The notes under the pieces are model-generated. The model searched no databases. It had not been told where the DNA came from and saw only the letters and a list, made by a program, of their open reading frames with translations. Shown piece by piece: positions 50,994 through 58,375 of a stretch of 64,000 nucleotides of DNA. The translations under genes and the position numbers were made by a program. The stretch spans positions 2,666,001 to 2,730,000 of the forward strand of contig CAWJDO010000002.1 in NCBI GenBank assembly GCA_963841635.1, in the 5' to 3' direction. The DNA is from DASWZN01 sp963841635. GTDB taxonomy: Bacteria; Acidobacteriota; Terriglobia; Bryobacterales; Bryobacteraceae. Each line of letters begins with the position of its first letter. Positions within the stretch are counted from its first letter, which is position 1.

Positions 50994-52103
50994 ATGAAAC
51001 GTCTTTTGATCGCGCTTGCCGCCCTCGCTCTTCCGATGGCGGCACAGGACTATAAGATCGCCATCGTTGGCCTCGTGCATTCGCACGTTTGGTGGCCACT
51101 GGAGACGATGGTGAAGCCGAACCCGGCCGCCCGGCTGGTCGCCATCGCCGAGCCGAACCCCGCTCTGGTCGCCGAGGCCAAGAAGATCGCGCCCAACGTG
51201 GCCTACTTCGACGACTACCGCAAGATGCTGGACGAAGTGAAACCGGACATCGTGTGGGCGTTTGTCGAAAACAATCGCCATCTCGAGATCGTGCGGGAGT
51301 GCGCGCCGCGGAGGATCCAGGTGATGTTCGAAAAACCGCTGGCGGCGAGCTTGCCGGACGCGCTCGAGATCGAGCGGCTGGCGGCCGAACACGGCATTCG
51401 CGTGATGACCAACTACCAGATGGTGTGGTGGCCGGCTAACTACGCCGCCAAGGCCGAGGCGGATCGCGGCACGATCGGCCAGGTGTGGCGGCTGCACGGA
51501 ACCGTAGGCCACGGCGGGCCGGGATCGGAGGGCCCGCGCAACCAGTATTTCTTCGCCTGGTTGACCGATCCGGTCCAGAATGGCGCCGGGGCGCTGGTGG
51601 ATTTCGGCTGCTACAACGCGATGTGGTCGCTGTGGTACCTGGGCAGGCCCGAAACGGTGTACGCAACCGTGAATCACCTGCGCCCCAACGTCTTCCCAAA
51701 GGTCGAAGATAACGCGGACATGGTCCTCCATTACAAGGACGGCGTCGGAATCTTCGAAGCGAGTTGGGATCTGCCGCGCGGCTTTCAGGAACTGGAAGTC
51801 TACGGGCTGGGCGGCAGCCTCACGATGCGCGAAAAGCAGACCGAACTACGCGTCGGTAACCAGCCGCCGAAGGATCTTCTGCTGAAGCCGCTCGCAGCCG
51901 AGCGCGCGGACCCGGTGGCATACATGGTCGGCCGGATGAAAGCGAACCTGCCGCTGGACGGACTGGTAGCGCTGCCCATCAACGTCGAGGTGGTGGAGAT
52001 CCTGGAAGCGGCGAAGGAGTCGGTGAAGCTGGGCCGCGCGGTGGCGCTGACGGCGGCTCAGGCCAGCTCCACGTCCCAGACGCCCTCGAAATCGACGAAG
52101 TAG
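50994..52103 (+). CDS. Gfo/Idh/MocA-family oxidoreductase, exported?
   Basis: 369 residues. The N-terminus (MKRLLIALAALALPMAAQ) looks like a signal peptide, unlike most cytoplasmic members; then YKIAIVGLVHSHVW starts the Rossmann domain. Catalytic Lys is in FEKPLAASLPDALEIERLA, and the second domain has DFGCYNAMWSLWYLGRP. Substrate unknown; homologues oxidise sugars or inositols. The 3' end overlaps the convergent carbonic-anhydrase-like gene by 46 bases. Confidence 0.88.
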   Translation: MKRLLIALAALALPMAAQDYKIAIVGLVHSHVWWPLETMVKPNPAARLVAIAEPNPALVAEAKKIAPNVAYFDDYRKMLDEVKPDIVWAFVENNRHLEIVRECAPRRIQVMFEKPLAASLPDALEIERLAAEHGIRVMTNYQMVWWPANYAAKAEADRGTIGQVWRLHGTVGHGGPGSEGPRNQYFFAWLTDPVQNGAGALVDFGCYNAMWSLWYLGRPETVYATVNHLRPNVFPKVEDNADMVLHYKDGVGIFEASWDLPRGFQELEVYGLGGSLTMREKQTELRVGNQPPKDLLLKPLAAERADPVAYMVGRMKANLPLDGLVALPINVEVVEILEAAKESVKLGRAVALTAAQASSTSQTPSKSTK

Positions 52104-52504
52104 CCTTCGACGCGCACCCCTGGAATCGCGGCCAGAAGGGAGTCCGCAGCCAGCGCCATCTGGAGCGCGGCGTTTTCGGCCTCGGCGCGCGCGTCGTTGT
52201 GAAAGGCCTTCAGCCCGCCGTAGGCGCCGCAATCCGAGTGCAGCATCAGGACGACGCGGCGGGTGCCGTGCAGGCGCATGGATTTCCGTATCTGCTCCAG
52301 GACGAACGCCCGCTCGGCCTCGTTCTCCGGGGTGGCCAGGCACTTCGCTCCGCCGGCCACCTTGATGGGATCGCAATTGATGACGCCGGCGCGCTTCAGG
52401 AACTTCCGGAACGCCAGCTCGAACCGGTTATCGAAGCACCACACTACGGCTGCGTCGCAATCGTACTTCTCCCGCGGCGAGTCGAAGTGAAAGACTTTGC
52501 GCAT
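52058..52504 (-). CDS. Beta-carbonic-anhydrase-like protein
   Basis: 148 residues with a beta-CA-type fold: C-x-D-x-R (WCFDNRF, about 23-29) and H-x-x-C-G (LHSDCGAYGG, about 89-98), which in beta-CAs supply the zinc ligands and the Asp-Arg dyad. It is much shorter than typical beta-CAs (about 190-220) and lacks some helices, so activity is not certain. Gene order metX-metW-this, with 1- and 3-base gaps, suggests a link to methionine or one-carbon metabolism, perhaps supply or removal of bicarbonate or an unknown substrate. Confidence 0.75.
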   Translation of the reverse strand: MRKVFHFDSPREKYDCDAAVVWCFDNRFELAFRKFLKRAGVINCDPIKVAGGAKCLATPENEAERAFVLEQIRKSMRLHGTRRVVLMLHSDCGAYGGLKAFHNDARAEAENAALQMALAADSLLAAIPGVRVEGYFVDFEGVWDVELA

Positions 52505-52505
52505 T

Positions 52506-53135
52506 CTAACGCCGCACCAGAAACACCGCCGTCTCGGCCATGAGGTTGGCCAGGAATGTCCCTACGCGGTGGCCCGAGGTGAAGATCTTGCGGTCCACGG
52601 TCCATCCCTGGACGCGTGTCAGAGTTTCGAAGTCGCGGATGGTCAGGAAGTGGATGTTGGGCGAGTTGTACCAGTCGTGCGGGAAGCACTTGGTGCGCGG
52701 CGCGCGGCCTTGCCACAGCATCGACAGGCGCACCGACCAGTGTCCGAAGTTCGGAAACGCCACGATGGCGTGCCGGCCAACGCGCAGCATCTCCTGCAAG
52801 ACGGCCAGCGGCCGCCGCGTCTCCTGCAGCGTCTGGCTCAGGATGATGTAGTCGAACGAGGCATCCGGAAACCCGCTCAGTCCCTCGTCGATATCGCCCT
52901 GATAGACCGAGACGCCGCGTGCGATGGCGCGCTGCACCTTGGGCCCGTCGATCTCGATGCCGCGCCCTTCGACGTGCTTGTTCTCGGCCAGCCATTGAAG
53001 CAACTCGCCCTCGCCGCAGCCCAGGTCGAGTACGCGCGAATCCGGCTCCACCAGTTCGCCGATGATGGCGTAATCGCTGCGCCCCAGGATGTCCCGGACG
53101 AACGGTTTGCGCCGCGCTTCTGACGATGCCGGCAT
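52506..53135 (-). CDS. metW: Methionine biosynthesis protein MetW
   Basis: 209 residues, SAM-methyltransferase fold. Motif I VLDLGCGEGELLQWL (about 36-50), followed by EIDGPKVQRAIARG and the family-specific FNPGHW-like region AFPNFGHWSVRLSMLWQGRAP. MetW binds MetX and is needed for full homoserine acetylation in several bacteria. It follows metX by 3 bases. Confidence 0.93.
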   Translation of the reverse strand: MPASSEARRKPFVRDILGRSDYAIIGELVEPDSRVLDLGCGEGELLQWLAENKHVEGRGIEIDGPKVQRAIARGVSVYQGDIDEGLSGFPDASFDYIILSQTLQETRRPLAVLQEMLRVGRHAIVAFPNFGHWSVRLSMLWQGRAPRTKCFPHDWYNSPNIHFLTIRDFETLTRVQGWTVDRKIFTSGHRVGTFLANLMAETAVFLVRR

Positions 53136-53138
53136 CGC

Positions 53139-54245
53139 CTACGCCCTCGCCTTGAAGGTGGCGGCAAGGAAGCCGCGCACCACTTCGGTCTGCTCGCCCA
53201 CATCCACCAGGAAGGCGTCGTGCCCGTAGTTGGAAGGCAGTTCGCAGTAGGCCACGTCGCGGTTCATGCTGCGCAGCGCCTGCACCACCTCCACCAACTG
53301 GTAACTCGGATACAGCCAGTCGGAGGTGAAGCTGATGGCGAGGAAGCGCGTGTTCCCGCTCCGGAACGCGTTCGCCAGCGACCCGGTGCCGTTGGCCAGG
53401 TCGAAGTAGTCCATGGCCTTGGTGATGTACAGATACGAGTTCGCATCGAAGCGGCTGACGAACTGCGTCCCTCGGTAGCGCAGGTAGCTTTCCACCTCGA
53501 AATCCACCGAGAAATCGAAGCCGAAGGTCTCCTTGTCGCGCAGCCGCCGGCCGAACTTCTCGCGCATCGACTCGTCGCTCATGTAGGTGATGTGGCCGAC
53601 CATGCGCGCCACCGCGAGGCCGCGCGCCGGCGGGTTCGAGTCGTAGTAGTTGCCGTCTTTCCAGTCCAGATCGGCCATGATGGCCTGGCGGCCCACTTCG
53701 TTGAAAGCGATCTGCTGCGCGCTGTGCCGCGCCGTGGTGGCGATGGGAATGGCGGAAACCACGGCCTCCGGGTACGCCGCGGCCCATTGCAGCGCCTGCA
53801 TTCCGCCCATCGATCCGCCGGTCACCGCCAGCAGCCGCTCGATGCCCAGCCGCTCGATCAGCATCTTCTGGAGGCGCACCATGTCGGGGATGGTGATCAC
53901 GGGGAACGTCATGGCGTAGGGCTTGCCGGTTGCCGCGTTCGGGGACGAAGGGCCGGTGGTGCCGCGGCATCCGCCCAGCACGTTCGAGCAGACGACGAAG
54001 TACTTGTCGGTGTCGAATGCCTTTCCCGGGCCGATCATGCTGTCCCACCAGCCGGGCTTTCCGTCCGCGTGCGAGATGCCCGCGGCGTGTGAGTCCCCGG
54101 TCAGGGCGTGGCAGATGCAGATGGCGTTCGACCGGGCGGCGTTCAGCTGGCCGTAGGTCTCATAAGCGACCTCGACGGGGGCGAGCGTCTCGCCGCAGTC
54201 CAGCGTCAGGGATTCGAAGCATGCTGTACGGGTCTCGGCAATCAT
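53139..54245 (-). CDS. metX: Homoserine O-acetyltransferase
   Basis: 368 residues, alpha/beta hydrolase fold. Transfers acetyl from acetyl-CoA to homoserine. Nucleophile Ser in GGSMGGMQALQW (about 146-157), Asp/His near SFTSDWLYPSYQL and NYGHDAFLV at the C-terminus, and the acyl-enzyme region CHALTGDSHAAG. The N-terminus (CFESLTLDCGETLAPVEVAYETYGQLNAARSN) is typical. No SAM riboswitch was recognised in the bases upstream, which are the start of the tandem repeat array. It heads the operon metX-metW-CA-like. Confidence 0.95.
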   Translation of the reverse strand: MIAETRTACFESLTLDCGETLAPVEVAYETYGQLNAARSNAICICHALTGDSHAAGISHADGKPGWWDSMIGPGKAFDTDKYFVVCSNVLGGCRGTTGPSSPNAATGKPYAMTFPVITIPDMVRLQKMLIERLGIERLLAVTGGSMGGMQALQWAAAYPEAVVSAIPIATTARHSAQQIAFNEVGRQAIMADLDWKDGNYYDSNPPARGLAVARMVGHITYMSDESMREKFGRRLRDKETFGFDFSVDFEVESYLRYRGTQFVSRFDANSYLYITKAMDYFDLANGTGSLANAFRSGNTRFLAISFTSDWLYPSYQLVEVVQALRSMNRDVAYCELPSNYGHDAFLVDVGEQTEVVRGFLAATFKARA

Positions 54246-54264
54246 TCTCGATGGGTTTTACTAT

Positions 54265-54660
54265 GATAGCGCTCGTCGCCCGTCGCCTGTCGCCCGTCGA
54301 TCGGCCTGAGGAGTTCGCGCGCTTCGCGATCGGGGTTTGTCGCGGTGCGAAGCGGACGCATGCCGCAACGGAGCGACGATAGCGCTCGTCGCCCGTCGCC
54401 TGTCGCCTGTCGCCCGTCGATCAGCCTGAGGAGTTCGCGCGCTTCGCGATCGGGGTTTGTTGCGGTGCGAAGCGGACGCATGCCGCAACGGAGCGACGAT
54501 AGCGCTCGTCGCCCGTCGCCTGTCGCCTGTCGCCTGTCGCCCGTCGATCGGCCTGAGGAGTTCGCGCGCTTCGCGATCGGGATTCGTTGGGGTGCGAAGC
54601 GGACGCATGCCGCAACGGAGCGACGATAGCGCTCGTCGCCTGTCACCCGTCGATCCGATC
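54265..54660. repeat. Tandem repeat of 113/120/127 bp with growing heptad arrays
   Basis: Three units start GATAGCGCTCGTCG at 54265, 54378 and 54498, and a partial fourth at 54625. After a constant part each carries a run of GTCGCCC/GTCGCCT heptads before GTCGATC: three, four and five heptads in units 1-3 and two in the partial unit. Hence unit lengths of 113, 120 and 127 differ by exactly 7 bases. The rest of the unit (GGCCTGAGGAGTTCGCGCGC, then GCTTCG...CGAAGC hairpin, then CATGCCGCAACGGAGCGAC) is nearly identical in all. Confidence 0.92.
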
Positions 54661-54724
54661 GGGTTTTTCCGGCTTCGCACCACGACGAATGGCAGTCCGC
54701 GAAGCGCACGAATCCGCGGATGAG

Positions 54725-54755
54725 GCGACGGGCGACGAGCGACAAGCGACGAGCC
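54725..54755. repeat. GCGACGR heptad array (short)
   Basis: GCGACGG, GCGACGA, GCGACAA, GCGACGA plus GCC. It is nearly the same as 21939-21969 and is the complement of the heptads in the adjacent tandem repeat, so the two could pair. Confidence 0.75.
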
Positions 54756-54758
54756 CTT

Positions 54759-55619
54759 CTAGAAGTACCCCTTCACGGAGTTGAACTCGGCCTCGAACTC
54801 CTGGAGGATCGCCGGTACCTCGCCAGCCACGCCAAGGACGTCGAAGACACTGTCGGTGCGCGTCGATTGATCGAAGTATGGGCCGATGCTATTGCCCAGT
54901 TCGTTAGCCAGGCGATCTGCCGCATAGATGACGTGGCTCAGATGCAATGCGCCATCGTCGGCAAGATCCGGATCGTGATGGAACGTCGCCGATTGCCTGA
55001 TCGGCAGCGGGAGGTTCCAGCGCTCCAGCGCCATCCCGGAGAGCTCGGCGTGCGTGGTCCCGAGGATCTCCATCTCACAATCGAGCTCGTTTGCGCCGCC
55101 CTCTTTCAGCATGTGCAGAAGGGCGCCGAAACCGGCCGGGGCCCCGGTTGCGATGAGCAACTTCCCGAGGTCGTGCAGCAGGCCCGCCACGAACGCGCCT
55201 TCGGGATAGGGCACTCCTGCCCGTTGCGCCACCAGGTCCGCCATGATGCCCACGGCCAGGGAGTGCTGGTTGAATTTCGACGCGGACCATCCTTCCGGTG
55301 TCGGTATATGGGTCCACATCCGGGCGACCGAGAATCCGAGCGACAGGTTGCGCAGGCGGTCCACGCCCAGAATTGCTACGGCGTGGCGCACGGAATTGAC
55401 CGTGCCCCGAAACCCGTAGAGCGCCGAGTTGACCACCTTGAGGACGTTGCCCGCTAACACTGTGTCGCTCTCGATCAAGGTGGCCACCTGCGCGAACGAG
55501 ACGTCTTCGCGGGCGATCGTCGCCAGCAGCTTGCTCAAGATCGGGGAGAATGGAGGAAGCCGGTCTAAGCCGAGGATCAACCGGCCCTTCAGTTCGATGA
55601 CGGTTTCCTGCTCCGACAT
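54759..55619 (-). CDS. HDOD-domain signalling protein
   Basis: 286 residues. The HDOD core (about 20-215) includes LPPFSPILSKLLATI, SDTVLAGNVLKVVNSALYGF, the conserved IFLLGLDRL-type helix (ILGVDRLRNLSLGFSV) and FVAGLLHDLGKLLIA (HD-like). HDOD proteins usually lack the metal-dependent phosphohydrolase activity of HD-GYP proteins; here the HD pair (HDLGK) is kept but the other metal residues are not clearly present. No output domain is fused. It is divergent from the PH-domain gene. Confidence 0.9.
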   Translation of the reverse strand: MSEQETVIELKGRLILGLDRLPPFSPILSKLLATIAREDVSFAQVATLIESDTVLAGNVLKVVNSALYGFRGTVNSVRHAVAILGVDRLRNLSLGFSVARMWTHIPTPEGWSASKFNQHSLAVGIMADLVAQRAGVPYPEGAFVAGLLHDLGKLLIATGAPAGFGALLHMLKEGGANELDCEMEILGTTHAELSGMALERWNLPLPIRQSATFHHDPDLADDGALHLSHVIYAADRLANELGNSIGPYFDQSTRTDSVFDVLGVAGEVPAILQEFEAEFNSVKGYF

Positions 55620-55768
55620 GGCTGCTTCTTGTATCGGCCGTTCGGCCGCGGAACTTCAGGGGTTTCCGGCGGGAGTCAGGCCGGACGCCATCGAACCGCG
55701 CTTCAGTCCTCTTCAGTCCCCTCCCGGCTCGGAAGCGCACACTGTAGAATCAAGAGTCTGGAGCGCCT

Positions 55769-56233
55769 GTGCCTGACCTTACCATTCAACCCACCAATAA
55801 ATGGATCCGCATTCAGTACTGGACCGTGTTCCTGGTCCTGTGTGTGTGCATCGGCCTGTACGTGAACAGGTTCGCCGACAAGCCCTCCCCTTGGGAGTGG
55901 CTCCTGGCCCTGCCCGCCCTGTTGTTCTTCTTTCCAGTGCGCGGCCAACTACGCCGCCATTTCACCAAGGTGACGCTGGCAGGCGGCAAGCTTTGCTACG
56001 AGTCGGGCGTTTTCTCGAAGGCCACGCGCACGATCCCGGTCTCAAAGATCCAGGATGTGCGTGCCCACCAGACGCTCGGGCAGCGGCTCGCCGGTATCGG
56101 CGATGTGACTGTGGAAACCGCGGGCGAAGCCGGTGCGGTCGAAATAGCGAACATCGACAATCCCCAGCTCGTAGTGGAGGCCATCCTGAACGCGCAGGGG
56201 CCGGCCGCAAAGCAGAAGCAGGAGCCGGCGTGA
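55769..56233 (+). CDS. PH-domain (bPH2-like) membrane protein
   Basis: 154 residues from GTG 55769, with two N-terminal membrane segments (WTVFLVLCVCIGLYVN, WEWLLALPALLFFFPV) and a C-terminal bacterial PH domain (KVTLAGGKLCYESGVFSKATRTIPVSKIQDVRAHQTLGQRLAGIGDVTVETAG). These domains (DUF304 type) occur in envelope proteins of unclear role. It overlaps the SDR gene by 4 bases (GTGA), so the two are coupled. Confidence 0.85.
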   Translation: MPDLTIQPTNKWIRIQYWTVFLVLCVCIGLYVNRFADKPSPWEWLLALPALLFFFPVRGQLRRHFTKVTLAGGKLCYESGVFSKATRTIPVSKIQDVRAHQTLGQRLAGIGDVTVETAGEAGAVEIANIDNPQLVVEAILNAQGPAAKQKQEPA

Positions 56234-56982
56234 CCAGGCTGGAGGGTCGCGTGGCTGTGGTCACGGGCGCCAATAAAGGGCTCGGCGAGGCCATTGCGCT
56301 GGAGCTGGCCGGAGCCGGCGCCCGCCTGGCGCTGGTGGCACGCAACCGCCTCCAACTCGAAAAAGTCGCGGCCGCCGTACGCGCTCGGGGCGCCGAAGCC
56401 GAGCCGTTCGTCGCGGACGTTCGGAACGAGGTTCCGGTGGCCGCTCTCGCCGCGGCTGTCGCGACCCGCTTCGGCGCGGTCCACATTCTGGTCAACAGCG
56501 CCGGCGTCAACCTGCGCAAGAAACTGACCGATTTCACGCTCGAAGAATGGCGCAACGTGATGAACACCAACCTCACCGGCGTGTTCCTGATGTGCCGCGC
56601 CTTTGTGCCGCTGATGAAGGGCCACGGCTACGGCCGCATCCTCAACCTGACTTCGATCATGAGCCACATCGCGCTCGCCGAGCGCACGGCCTACTGCGCC
56701 AGCAAGGCCGGCCTGGTGGGATTGACGCGGGCCCTGGCGCTCGAAGTGGCCTCCGAGGGCATCACCGTCAACGGCATCAGCCCCGGTCCGTTCGAAACGG
56801 AGATGAATGCGCCGCTGCTGGCCAATCCCGAAGTCAACCACTTCTTCACTTCGCGCATCCCGCTCGGCCGCTGGGGCAAGCCGGAGGAGGCCGGCAAGCT
56901 GGCGCTCTACCTCTGCTCGGAGGAGGCCGGCTTCATCACCGGCACGGACCTGCTGATCGACGGCGGATGGTGCGCGCAGTAG
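56230..56982 (+). CDS. Short-chain dehydrogenase/reductase
   Basis: 250 residues from GTG 56230. TGANKGLGEAIALE (about 12-25) is the cofactor loop, NSAG the structural motif, and YCASKAGLVGL (Tyr-x-x-x-Lys) the active site; the Ser is in LNLTSIMSHI. The end (FITGTDLLIDGGWCAQ) is typical of FabG-like classical SDRs. Substrate unknown. It ends at a double-hairpin repeat before the convergent acyl-CoA dehydrogenase. Confidence 0.93.
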   Translation: MTRLEGRVAVVTGANKGLGEAIALELAGAGARLALVARNRLQLEKVAAAVRARGAEAEPFVADVRNEVPVAALAAAVATRFGAVHILVNSAGVNLRKKLTDFTLEEWRNVMNTNLTGVFLMCRAFVPLMKGHGYGRILNLTSIMSHIALAERTAYCASKAGLVGLTRALALEVASEGITVNGISPGPFETEMNAPLLANPEVNHFFTSRIPLGRWGKPEEAGKLALYLCSEEAGFITGTDLLIDGGWCAQ

Positions 56983-56983
56983 C

Positions 56984-57026
56984 TGCGGGTCTGGAGACCC
57001 GCGGCAGGCGTGGACGCCTGCCCCAC
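56984..57026. repeat. Double-hairpin repeat between convergent genes
   Basis: GCGGGTCTGGAGACCCGC and GCAGGCGTGGACGCCTGC followed by CCCAC; 43 bp, 41 of them identical to 32148-32190. It starts just after the SDR stop and ends 4 bases before the acyl-CoA dehydrogenase stop. Confidence 0.88.
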
Positions 57027-57030
57027 TTTG

Positions 57031-58179
57031 CTACATCTTCCCCAGCAGGTGCTTGGCGATGGTCGCCAGTTGCATGTTGCTGGTGCCTTCGTAGATCCGC
57101 CCGATCTTGGCGTCGCGATACAGTTTCTCGACCGGGTAGTCGCGCGTGAAGCCGACGCCGCCGAAGATCTCGACGGCGCGCGAGGCCGTTTCTTCGGCGA
57201 TCTGCGAGCTGAAGTACTTCGCCATGGCGGCCTCGGCCGTGAAGGGCAGGCCGGCGTCCCGGAGTCGCGCGGCGTTGTAGACCAGGAGGCGCGCCGCCTC
57301 GATCCCGGCCGCCATGCGCGCCAGGTCGAACTGTACGGCCTGAAAGGCGCCGATCGGTTTGCCGAACTGCTTGCGCTCGCGCGCGTAGCCAACAGCGTGA
57401 TTCAGCGCTCCCGCCGCGAGGCCGGTCATCTGCGCTCCAATCCCTATGCGGCCTTCATTCAGCGTCTCGATGGCGATCTTGTAGCCTTGCCCCACCTTCC
57501 CCACCACGTTGTCCTTGGGCACCCGGCAGTTGTCCAGGATCAGCTCGCAGGTGGACGAGGCGCGGATCCCGAGCTTGTCCTCCTTCCGGCCGACCGCGAA
57601 TCCGGGGAACTCCCGCTCGACCAGAAAGCAGGTGATGCCGTGGTAGCCCGCTTCGGGATTGGCGTTGGCGAAAACCAGATACAGGCCGGCCTCGTACGCG
57701 TTCGTGATCCAGAGCTTGCGGCCGGTCAGCAGATAGGAATCGCCGTCCCCGACCGCGCGCGTCGCCAGCGCGAAGGCGTCCGAGCCGGCCCCTGCCTCCG
57801 AGAGCGCGTAGGCGCCCACGGTGCCGGAGGCGAGCCGGGGAAGGGTTCGCCGCTTCTGCTCGTCCGTGCCCCAGCGCAGGAGCGCGTTCAGCACCAGCGT
57901 ATTCTGGACATCCACGATGACCGAGGCGGAAGGATCGACGGCCGCCAGTTCCTCCACCGCCAGAACCGCCAGGAAGAAGTTTCCGCCCTGCCCGCCGTAC
58001 TCTTCGGGCACCTCGATGGCCATCAGGCCGAGCTCGAACATTTGGCCGAGCAGCTCTTTGCGGAACAGGCCGGCCTCGTCCATCTGCCGGACATGCGGGG
58101 CGATCTCGTCGTGCGCGAACTGCCGCACGGTGGCCTGAAACATGCGTTCTTCTTCGTCCAGAGCGGTGAGCGGGGGCAT
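57031..58179 (-). CDS. Acyl-CoA dehydrogenase
   Basis: 382 residues. FAD-dependent oxidation of acyl-CoA. Motifs: ALSEAGAGSDAFAL (about 125-138), ITNAYEAGLYLVFA, GIRASSTCELILDNCRVP, ERKQFGKPIGAFQAVQFDLARMA, and the catalytic Glu in RDAKIGRIYEGTSNMQLATIAKHLL (about 358-382). It is close to short-chain and butyryl-type dehydrogenases in size. Divergent from the AtzG-like/amidase pair (26-base gap between the starts); the ATG at 58179 has a good frame. Confidence 0.94.
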   Translation of the reverse strand: MPPLTALDEEERMFQATVRQFAHDEIAPHVRQMDEAGLFRKELLGQMFELGLMAIEVPEEYGGQGGNFFLAVLAVEELAAVDPSASVIVDVQNTLVLNALLRWGTDEQKRRTLPRLASGTVGAYALSEAGAGSDAFALATRAVGDGDSYLLTGRKLWITNAYEAGLYLVFANANPEAGYHGITCFLVEREFPGFAVGRKEDKLGIRASSTCELILDNCRVPKDNVVGKVGQGYKIAIETLNEGRIGIGAQMTGLAAGALNHAVGYARERKQFGKPIGAFQAVQFDLARMAAGIEAARLLVYNAARLRDAGLPFTAEAAMAKYFSSQIAEETASRAVEIFGGVGFTRDYPVEKLYRDAKIGRIYEGTSNMQLATIAKHLLGKM

Positions 58180-58204
58180 TTGCCTACAGTCTACAATGCT
58201 GTTC

Positions 58205-58375
58205 ATGACCGATTGGAGGCTTGCCGCCGCGGCTCGGTGTCCCGAGATTCCGGCCGCAGAAGTGGAGCGGATCGCTCCCGTTCTCGAAGCGCTCGAGGCT
58301 GCGTTCACGCCGCTGGTAGCGCGCATTCCCGTCGAATGCGAGCCGGCGGCGGAGTTCAGGACGGGGGAAGAGTGA
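58205..58375 (+). CDS. AtzG-like (DUF4089/GatC-like) small amidase subunit
   Basis: 56 residues: TDWRLAAAARCPEIPAAEVERIAPVLEALEAAFTPLVARIPVECEPAAEFRTGEE. The pattern IPxAEVERIAPVLEAL and the end EPAxEFR resemble AtzG, a small helical partner of the AtzE amidase, and, more distantly, GatC. It overlaps the amidase start (GTGA) by 4 bases, which fits a subunit that wraps the amidase. Confidence 0.65.
   Translation: MTDWRLAAAARCPEIPAAEVERIAPVLEALEAAFTPLVARIPVECEPAAEFRTGEE

Larger units (their letters stand above)
54246..54758. other. Gap between metX and the HDOD gene, filled by repeats
   Basis: About 510 bases without a gene. From 54265 it is almost entirely the 113-127-bp tandem repeat described next, plus a short heptad array at 54725-54755. 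No promoter for metX is clear; the metX start region lies inside the repeat array. Confidence 0.7.

Noticed and set aside
54246..54300. SAM riboswitch upstream of metX
   Set aside because: I looked for the conserved core and a terminator in this stretch and saw neither; it is repeat DNA.
54265..54660. CRISPR-like repeat array
   Set aside because: Unit length is 113-127 bases, with no unique spacers; it is an ordinary tandem repeat.
54242..54745. 167- and 140-residue open frames in the tandem repeat
   Set aside because: They are just the repeat translated; several frames are equally open and none has a start context.
58205..58375. GatC proper
   Set aside because: The fold pattern is closer to AtzG; there is no gatB gene, and its 56 residues are short for GatC.
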